Notes under the pieces: model-generated | The model's input: only the letters and a program-made list of their open reading frames with translations | Databases searched by the model: none | What the model was told of the DNA's origin: nothing | Made by a program: the position numbers and the translations under genes | Source of the DNA: RGIG3077 sp045541475 | GTDB lineage: Bacteria; Bacillota; Clostridia; Oscillospirales; Ruminococcaceae | Length of the DNA stretch: 64,000 nt | Assembly (NCBI GenBank): GCA_045541475.1 | Contig: JAZQJI010000040.1 | Coordinates: 92,434 to 156,433 of the forward strand | Direction: 5' to 3' | Shown here: positions 58,887 to 64,000 of the stretch, piece by piece | Layout of the letters: each line of letters starts with the position of its first letter | Position numbering within the stretch: the first letter of the stretch is position 1

Positions 58887-60905
58887 TTATTGTTGATTTT
58901 CGCTGAGCATGAGCTGTGAGGGGTGTTTTGCAAAGAAATCCACTCTCGGCTCTAAGAATTTGAGTTTGTGGTTTTCGGTGATATTATTATATGTGTGTAT
59001 ATCATCAAAAATTTTGTCCCAGCTCCACATTTCATCACCAAGACCTAAATATTCGCGAACCATATCGGTTCCTTCGGGTGCAAGCGGATGCAAAAGTATA
59101 TTGGCAACCTTTACCATGTAGAACATATTGCGCAGGGTGTATGCGCGAAGGTCGTTATCGTCGTTCTTCTCGGCGGGGGTGATGTTCTTAGACCAGAATT
59201 TATTAGCATTTCTGATATAGCTGTCAAGAACATACATAACCTGATGGAACTCAAACTTATACATGTGACGCTCGTATTTCAAAACAGCATCTCGTGTATC
59301 TTTAAGGACGCTTTCGTCAATTTCGCCTGTTGGCAGAATGCCATCAAAGTATTTTTGCGATGTGTAGAAGCATGAACGCACCATGCGGTTGAATACGTTT
59401 GTAAGAAGATTGCCTTCCTTAACTACGGGATCTGCTTCATTTTCGTTAGCGTCAGGATCAAATACTTTTGGCATAAAGCTTACGCTGCGCATTGCAAGTC
59501 CTAAGCTCAAAAAGTGTGAGCGGAGCTGATCTGCGGTGTAGTAATCAAGCAAATCGGCAGCCATTGGCGGCTTGATAGCCGAGCTTGAAGATGCTTTTTT
59601 ATTCATGAAAAGAATGTGATTTACGGGTACGAGTGTGGAAAGCTGCAAATCGCCGTCTTTTGAAAGGTGGCAATCGCCCTGCTGCATTGCCATGAACATT
59701 GCCTGCTGTGCAATGCCGTAGAAATAGATGTTATCCGAGCCGATGAACTGGTAAATCTTGGCGTCTTCGGAACACCAGTATTTTTTCCATTCGTCATCAT
59801 CTTTGCCGATTGATTCGAGATAAGTCTTGGTGAAGGATATCGGTGCCCATAATGATTCGGGCCATACCCAGATTGTAAGGTCGTTGGGTTCGTCAAGCTC
59901 GGGAGCTTTTACACCCCATTTAACGTTGCCGGTAAGTCTGAAAGGAACAAGCGTTTTTCCTGTGCGGTAGCGGAAACCGTTGTTTGTAAGTATTTCGCAG
60001 GCTTTATCACAATCGTGCAAATCTTCAAAGGTTATTGCAAACGAGGTTTTCTTTGCATTGACAACATCACGTATATCATGCTCAGGCAGTGTGTTTACAA
60101 TTTCTTTGTAATTATCATAAAGTTCTTTCTTGATATAGATAACGGGCTGTTCAAGAAATTCTTTTATAGTATTGTAAACAAGCTTTCTTGTTGTGGGGGC
60201 TGATTTTATCTGCTCGGCGTATTCGTTAAGCAGAGCGTAAAAATCAACAAGCTTGAAGTACCAGTTTGAAACCTCTTTCATTTCGGGAGTTTCGCCCGTT
60301 AATGTACTTTTGGGGTCAATGAGGTTTTCGGGCATATACTGGTGGCCGAGATCACATTCATCGGCATAACCCTTTTCGGATTGGCAATTCAGAACAGGGC
60401 ACTTACCTACAACCTGTCTGCCGTTTAAGAATTTGCCTGCTTTTGCATCAAAAAACTGTTTGGTAGTGCGCTTTTCAAGGCGGCCGTTTTTATACAGAGT
60501 TTCTAAAATTTCGTTAGTTACGTCTTGGTGTATTTCTTTTGCTCTGCCAAGACCGGACGCACCGAAAAGGCTGCAACTTACTTTGTAATTTTCTAAAGTG
60601 GTTTTTTGATTTTCGTGATTTGAACGTACAAAATCTTCGATAGTGCCGTCAAATTCGCCGTTTTCGCACTTAACACGATAGTTTTCCTCAATAGGTGAGC
60701 CGTAGCAATCCGTTCCCGATACGAAAATCACGTTATCCTTGCCTATTCTGTCACGCAGAAATCTTGCGTAAAAATCGGCAGGAATGAACACGCCGCCTAT
60801 ATGGCCGAAGTGCAGACTTTTGTTGCCGTAGGGCATACCCGCAGTTATTACCGCACGCTTGGGAAACGTCGGTCTTTCGGGTTCTTTTCTGATAAATTCG
60901 CTCAT
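58887..60905 (-). CDS. metG: Methionyl-tRNA synthetase (variant KASSS type)
   Basis: A 672-residue class I synthetase. HIGH appears as LHFGHIGGVFIP near residue 30, zinc-binding cysteines as CPVLNCQSEKGYADEC near 170, and WVWPESLWAPISF near 325 lies in the tRNA acceptor region. The KMSKS loop is replaced by KKASSSSAIKPPMAADLL near 437, an atypical form also known to me from other clostridial MetG proteins. An anticodon domain follows, but no C-terminal EMAP dimer domain was seen. It charges initiator and elongator tRNA-Met. It is followed by yajC. Confidence 0.92.
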   Translation of the reverse strand: MSEFIRKEPERPTFPKRAVITAGMPYGNKSLHFGHIGGVFIPADFYARFLRDRIGKDNVIFVSGTDCYGSPIEENYRVKCENGEFDGTIEDFVRSNHENQKTTLENYKVSCSLFGASGLGRAKEIHQDVTNEILETLYKNGRLEKRTTKQFFDAKAGKFLNGRQVVGKCPVLNCQSEKGYADECDLGHQYMPENLIDPKSTLTGETPEMKEVSNWYFKLVDFYALLNEYAEQIKSAPTTRKLVYNTIKEFLEQPVIYIKKELYDNYKEIVNTLPEHDIRDVVNAKKTSFAITFEDLHDCDKACEILTNNGFRYRTGKTLVPFRLTGNVKWGVKAPELDEPNDLTIWVWPESLWAPISFTKTYLESIGKDDDEWKKYWCSEDAKIYQFIGSDNIYFYGIAQQAMFMAMQQGDCHLSKDGDLQLSTLVPVNHILFMNKKASSSSAIKPPMAADLLDYYTADQLRSHFLSLGLAMRSVSFMPKVFDPDANENEADPVVKEGNLLTNVFNRMVRSCFYTSQKYFDGILPTGEIDESVLKDTRDAVLKYERHMYKFEFHQVMYVLDSYIRNANKFWSKNITPAEKNDDNDLRAYTLRNMFYMVKVANILLHPLAPEGTDMVREYLGLGDEMWSWDKIFDDIHTYNNITENHKLKFLEPRVDFFAKHPSQLMLSENQQ

Positions 60906-61041
60906 ACAATACTCCGTTTCAGCCGCACATAAACGATTATGCTAAATCTTGCGGCATAGAATTTGTTGAATAATTAGTCATACAATCAAATATACATTAT
61001 ACCATCTATATCCAAAATATACAAGTATAATTTTGAAAAAA

Positions 61042-61686
61042 TTATCGATATTTTTTTAAGCTTTCGAATAGTTTGCGCGCTATAATACCGTGTCCTTGCT
61101 CGCTGGGGTGTATTCCGTCCCACAGCCAATATTGAGTATCATGATATTTTGTCATTGCTTCAAATTCATCTTGAAGTTCAATATATTCAACATTGAATTT
61201 TTGAGCAAGAGATTTTATGATTTTTCTGTATTCGGGAAGCAACTGCATCCAGATATCTTTATGCTTATCATGCGGCTTTACGGGAAGGTAAAACGGCTCT
61301 AAAAGAATAATATTCATGTGTGGCAGGTTATCTTTGCAGATTTGTAAGAGGTTTTCGTAAGTATTTCCGAAAACATCGGGGGCAGTGGGTGTGTTATCCC
61401 AAACAGGACCGTCGTTTATGCCGCACAAAAGCGTCATGATATCGGGAGATATTTCAATGATTTCATCGTATGCGCGGTTTAGAATATCGCCGATTTTATT
61501 GCCCGATATTCCACGGTTTACGAAAGTATATTGAATATCGGTATTTTCAAGTGCAAGCATACCGCTTACCGAAAAAGCATAGCTGTGACCTATCTGATGG
61601 TTGCCGTCCCAGACAAATTCCTTATCTTTATTGCGTCCGCCGTCGGTGATAGAATCACCCTGGAAAAGAATTTTTATTGATTTCAT
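61042..61686 (-). CDS. Cytoplasmic SGNH/GDSL hydrolase
   Basis: A 214-residue esterase with no signal peptide. ILFQGDSITDGGRNKD near residue 6 has the catalytic Ser, NRGISGNKIGDI near 57 is block II, LLCGINDGPVWDN near 86 is block III and LWDGIHPSEQGHGI near 187 has the Asp-His pair. It resembles rhamnogalacturonan or xylan acetylesterase relatives. It could deacetylate imported oligosaccharides. Single gene with a weak ribosome site. Confidence 0.83.
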   Translation of the reverse strand: MKSIKILFQGDSITDGGRNKDKEFVWDGNHQIGHSYAFSVSGMLALENTDIQYTFVNRGISGNKIGDILNRAYDEIIEISPDIMTLLCGINDGPVWDNTPTAPDVFGNTYENLLQICKDNLPHMNIILLEPFYLPVKPHDKHKDIWMQLLPEYRKIIKSLAQKFNVEYIELQDEFEAMTKYHDTQYWLWDGIHPSEQGHGIIARKLFESLKKYR

Positions 61687-61722
61687 ATATAAATCCTTAT
61701 ACTATTAATATAGTGAAAAAAA

Positions 61723-62706
61723 TCACTTGCCCTGAAGTCTGCGTTTTTGACGAATGTCTTCACCAAAAAAGCGCAGATAATCAAACATTGAGAAAAGCCT
61801 TGAAATAATACGGTCATCATATCGCTTTTGCAGCTGTGCAGGGCTTAAATTTGTGCTGATGATTGTGGGCAGACCTTTATTAAGGCGTGTGTTGATTATA
61901 TTGTAAATAGTAGAAGCGTAAAAACTGTTGTTTTCGTATTCTGATCCAAGGTCATCGAGAATGAGCAAGTCAACCTCAAGCAGCATGGGCAAAGTGTCGG
62001 TATCGCTGCGGCGGAAGTGGTCGCGCTCAACCTGCATCAAAAAGTTTATGATAGAATCATAAGCAACACTGTAACCCTTTGAAATAACTTTTTCGGCAAT
62101 CGCAAGCGAAAGATGCGTTTTTCCCAATCCTGTTTGTCCGAGCATAAAGATGCCGTTAGAATTTAACGAAAAATTCTCAGCATAATTCTTGCAGTATACC
62201 AAAACGCTTTTCATACGTTCAAAAACATCAGCGCCGTCGGGCGTTTTGAGATTTTTATAGTACCCAAGATCGAAAGTATCAAACGAGCATAATTTCAGCA
62301 TTGACGTTGAGTTTAAGTGTTTTGCCGAAAGCTGAGAAACAAGTTCAAAAAAACAATCGCATCTTTTTTCTGCGCAAAATCCCGTGTCGTTACATTTTTC
62401 GCAAGTGTGTTTGATTTCGAGATAGTCTTCTCTGAAACCGTTGGCAACCAAGGCTTTTTTGAGCATTTTCTGTGCTTCAAGATTTTCAGACTCAAGCTTT
62501 TCTATTTTCGTTCTGATATCCTCACCGTTAGAGAGAGATTCAAAAAGCTTTATGCCGGTTTGCGCAAGCTGAGTGTTGATCATGGCAATTTCGGGGCAGG
62601 TGTTTTCGGCAATGCGTTGTCTTTCTTCCAGATAAAGCTCTGCATCAATCCGCCGTTGTGTGATGATATCGCTTGCTTCTTTATATATATTGTTGTTAAT
62701 GCTCAT
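61723..62706 (-). CDS. DnaC/DnaI-like helicase-loader ATPase
   Basis: A 327-residue protein. The N-terminal 115 residues are helical and include a zinc-type cluster CEKCNDTGFCAEKRCDCFFE near residue 103. The AAA module follows: Walker A MLGQTGLGKTHLSLAI near 190, Walker B LLILDDLGSEYEN near 250, sensor-1 PTIISTNLSPAQL near 287 and the arginine finger DRIISRLFS near 305. It loads the replicative helicase. It starts three bases after the DnaD gene stop, the usual primosome pairing in Firmicutes. Confidence 0.9.
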   Translation of the reverse strand: MSINNNIYKEASDIITQRRIDAELYLEERQRIAENTCPEIAMINTQLAQTGIKLFESLSNGEDIRTKIEKLESENLEAQKMLKKALVANGFREDYLEIKHTCEKCNDTGFCAEKRCDCFFELVSQLSAKHLNSTSMLKLCSFDTFDLGYYKNLKTPDGADVFERMKSVLVYCKNYAENFSLNSNGIFMLGQTGLGKTHLSLAIAEKVISKGYSVAYDSIINFLMQVERDHFRRSDTDTLPMLLEVDLLILDDLGSEYENNSFYASTIYNIINTRLNKGLPTIISTNLSPAQLQKRYDDRIISRLFSMFDYLRFFGEDIRQKRRLQGK

Positions 62707-62709
62707 TGT

Positions 62710-63705
62710 TTAGTCCTTTCCGATTTGATTGGATGCGCCCACTGCAAGAGTTTCAAATTTATCCAGATCATAGGAATGATCAGTTTGTTTTGCTGCAGCA
62801 GAAACCTTTTTGGAACCCGACTCAAAACTTTCTACATCAGCAACGGAATTTAATCCGTTTGTATGCCAATTTAGCAGAATTTTGTTCATGTAGGGAAATT
62901 TTAAACTGCCGATAGAATCAATAGTTCTATCGTACGCAAGTATTATAAGCTCGTCGGCTATGCCCAGCGTTTGCCAATTTTCAATAATCTTAAGTTGATT
63001 TGAAGATGGATAACTTGCAAGACGCAACATACTGCATATACTATTTATATATGATTTTTTTGCGTTAAGTCGATTTACTTCATTATTTGCTTTTTCGAGA
63101 GTGTCGATTTCAGCAGAAAACCAAGAATTTGCGACGCTTTCAATATATCTTGCGTTTGCTTTGCCGCAGTTTGCGCAGTATTCGCAAAGCGTAAGGATAA
63201 TTTCGGCTTTAAAGCCTAAAGTTTGGTGCATCCATATCAAGAGGTTTTGCTCTGAATAGGTAAGCGTACGCGCAAACGATACCTGAACCTGCTGCGAAAG
63301 AAAAGCCAGCTCGTTATTCTTTTTTATAATGGCGTCAATTTCGGTTGGCATTAAATGCGTGGGAGAGTAGTCAGTTGCGCTTTTTATCGGTACAGCATCG
63401 GATTTATTCTCGATAGTTTTAGGCTTTTGTGATTTTTTCGGTTTAATTGCCGTTGTTGAGCTTTCGGTTTTGTCGGGTGTGCTGAGAACGCCGAGCTGTG
63501 CCCAAAATGCAAAAGAATCTTCGACGGTTTCGTCGGTAAGGTTTAAATCGGTGCAAATCTGATTGATATCTGCGGAGCCGTTTCTCAACATATATAATAG
63601 TACCTTTAAATTGGCACCGGAGGCAAGCTTGATGTAGTCATCGACAATAACCGAAGGTACAGCAATGACTTGTGACCAAATACCATTTGATATTTTGTAT
63701 TCCAT
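62710..63705 (-). CDS. DnaD-domain replication protein
   Basis: A 331-residue protein. It opens with EYKISNGIWSQVIAVPSVIVDDYIKLASGANLKVLLYML, the DnaD-like winged helix (quoted in part from the start). A Lys/Ser-rich linker spans about 100-130. Two C-terminal DnaD/DnaB_2 blocks follow, each ending near a tryptophan pattern: TYSEQNLLIWMHQTLGFKAEIIL and ENWQTLGIADELIILAYDRTIDSIGSLKFPYMNKILLNWHTNGL (in parts). It works at replication restart or initiation with the DnaC-like loader. The ATG at 63705 follows AGGTG; a longer frame to 63750 is less likely. Confidence 0.87.
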   Translation of the reverse strand: MEYKISNGIWSQVIAVPSVIVDDYIKLASGANLKVLLYMLRNGSADINQICTDLNLTDETVEDSFAFWAQLGVLSTPDKTESSTTAIKPKKSQKPKTIENKSDAVPIKSATDYSPTHLMPTEIDAIIKKNNELAFLSQQVQVSFARTLTYSEQNLLIWMHQTLGFKAEIILTLCEYCANCGKANARYIESVANSWFSAEIDTLEKANNEVNRLNAKKSYINSICSMLRLASYPSSNQLKIIENWQTLGIADELIILAYDRTIDSIGSLKFPYMNKILLNWHTNGLNSVADVESFESGSKKVSAAAKQTDHSYDLDKFETLAVGASNQIGKD

Positions 63706-63922
63706 AGTTTCACCTGTATATGTAAAAATCAATATATAATAGTATAACATATATTTGCAAATATTGCACTACTTATTTTATAATAATTTTGCGACTTGTT
63801 GTGTGGCAGATTTGTTAAAAAAGGCTACTTAATTGAGATTTTTGTCACGAATTGTAGAAATTGAACAATAATAAGATTGTTGCAGGGAAGAAAAGATGTG
63901 GAAAAAAATATAAAAAAAGGTG

Positions 63923-63951
63923 TTGACAAAAGGGTAAAGAGGTGATATAAT
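63923..63951 (+). promoter_or_regulatory. Promoter reading off the right edge
   Basis: TTGACA (63923-63928) and TATAAT (63946-63951) with a 17-bp spacer, much like the leucine operon promoter. Confidence 0.75.
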
Positions 63952-63960
63952 AATAAAGCT

Positions 63961-64000
63961 CTCTGATGAGGCATAAGACGGATGGACCGCAGCAGAGAAG
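63961..64000 (+). ncRNA. Possible start of a T-box leader (cut by window edge)
   Basis: After the promoter the sequence runs CTCTGATGAGGCATAAGACG and ends GCAGAGAAG. The distance from GATGAGG to AGAGAA (about 30 bases) is close to that from GACGAAG to AGAGAA in the leucine leader, the pattern of T-box stem I. The rest, including specifier and antiterminator, is outside the window. Confidence 0.35.

Noticed and set aside
1..64000. Mobile elements, prophage or integration sites
   Set aside because: No transposase, integrase, phage structural gene or flanking repeats were seen in any frame.

Overview
The window looks like a chromosomal stretch from an anaerobic, fibre-degrading Firmicute of the Ruminococcus / Oscillospiraceae type. 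The evidence is a low-GC genome with AT-rich spacers, strong TTGACA/TATAAT promoters and AGGAGG ribosome sites. There are two proteins with C-terminal type I dockerins (a GH9-CBM3 cellulase and a CE3-like esterase), Ser-rich or Thr-rich surface proteins, T-box and lysine riboswitch leaders, a DnaC/DnaD primosome pair and a clostridial-type MetG. No rRNA, tRNA, CRISPR array, insertion sequence or prophage was recognised, and no gene looks clearly broken.

Layout, left to right. 1-2.1 kb: the end of purB, a lipid kinase and a Gph-type phosphatase. 2.2-6.5 kb: a complete polyamine importer operon potABCD read leftward, with a long structured 5' leader. 6.6-9.7 kb: an orphan FakA-like domain, then an ECF sigma factor overlapping a membrane-anchored beta-propeller protein (probable anti-sigma). 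9.8-12.7 kb: queA-tgt-acetyltransferase. 12.7-15.9 kb: a lysine riboswitch followed by asd-dapA-dapB. 15.9-22.1 kb: polysaccharide use, with a lipoprotein GH5 enzyme, a GH43 enzyme, a CotH-like lipoprotein and an orphan sugar-binding lipoprotein. 22.1-31.3 kb: a leftward run of eight genes: MBOAT acyltransferase, DHHW protein, FkbH-like HAD protein, acyl carrier protein, TtcA, two related membrane proteins and a YifB/ComM ATPase. 31.5-35.6 kb: a calcium-type P-ATPase and a MATE exporter. 35.9-42.4 kb: a YegP-like protein, then a T-box-controlled leuA-leuC-leuD-leuB-ilvN-maoC operon. 42.4-51.2 kb: an acetyltransferase, a dockerin esterase, a cytoplasmic GH9, a phosphohexomutase, a WYL regulator and a dockerin GH9 cellulase. 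51.2-63.7 kb: a leftward housekeeping block (aspS, hisS, mgsA, minD-like, tsaB, tsaE, HAD, yajC, metG, an SGNH hydrolase, dnaC-like, dnaD-like). The right edge cuts into what may be another T-box leader.

How the parts fit. Secreted GH9-CBM3-dockerin and CE3-dockerin enzymes would attach to a cellulosome scaffold encoded elsewhere and attack cellulose and acetylated hemicellulose. The lipoprotein GH5 and the signal-less GH9 and GH43 would work on the cell surface and in the cytoplasm, and the phosphohexomutase would route glucose phosphate onward. Amino-acid synthesis is controlled at the RNA level (lysine by riboswitch, leucine by T-box).

The strongest candidates for less-described biology are the FkbH-ACP-MBOAT-DHHW cassette, which reads like a system that loads a short acyl group on a carrier protein and transfers it to a cell-surface polymer, and the roughly 350-nt pot leader with nested inverted repeats and a terminator-like hairpin, which could be an unrecognised attenuator or riboswitch. 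All calls come from reading the sequence; no database search was run.
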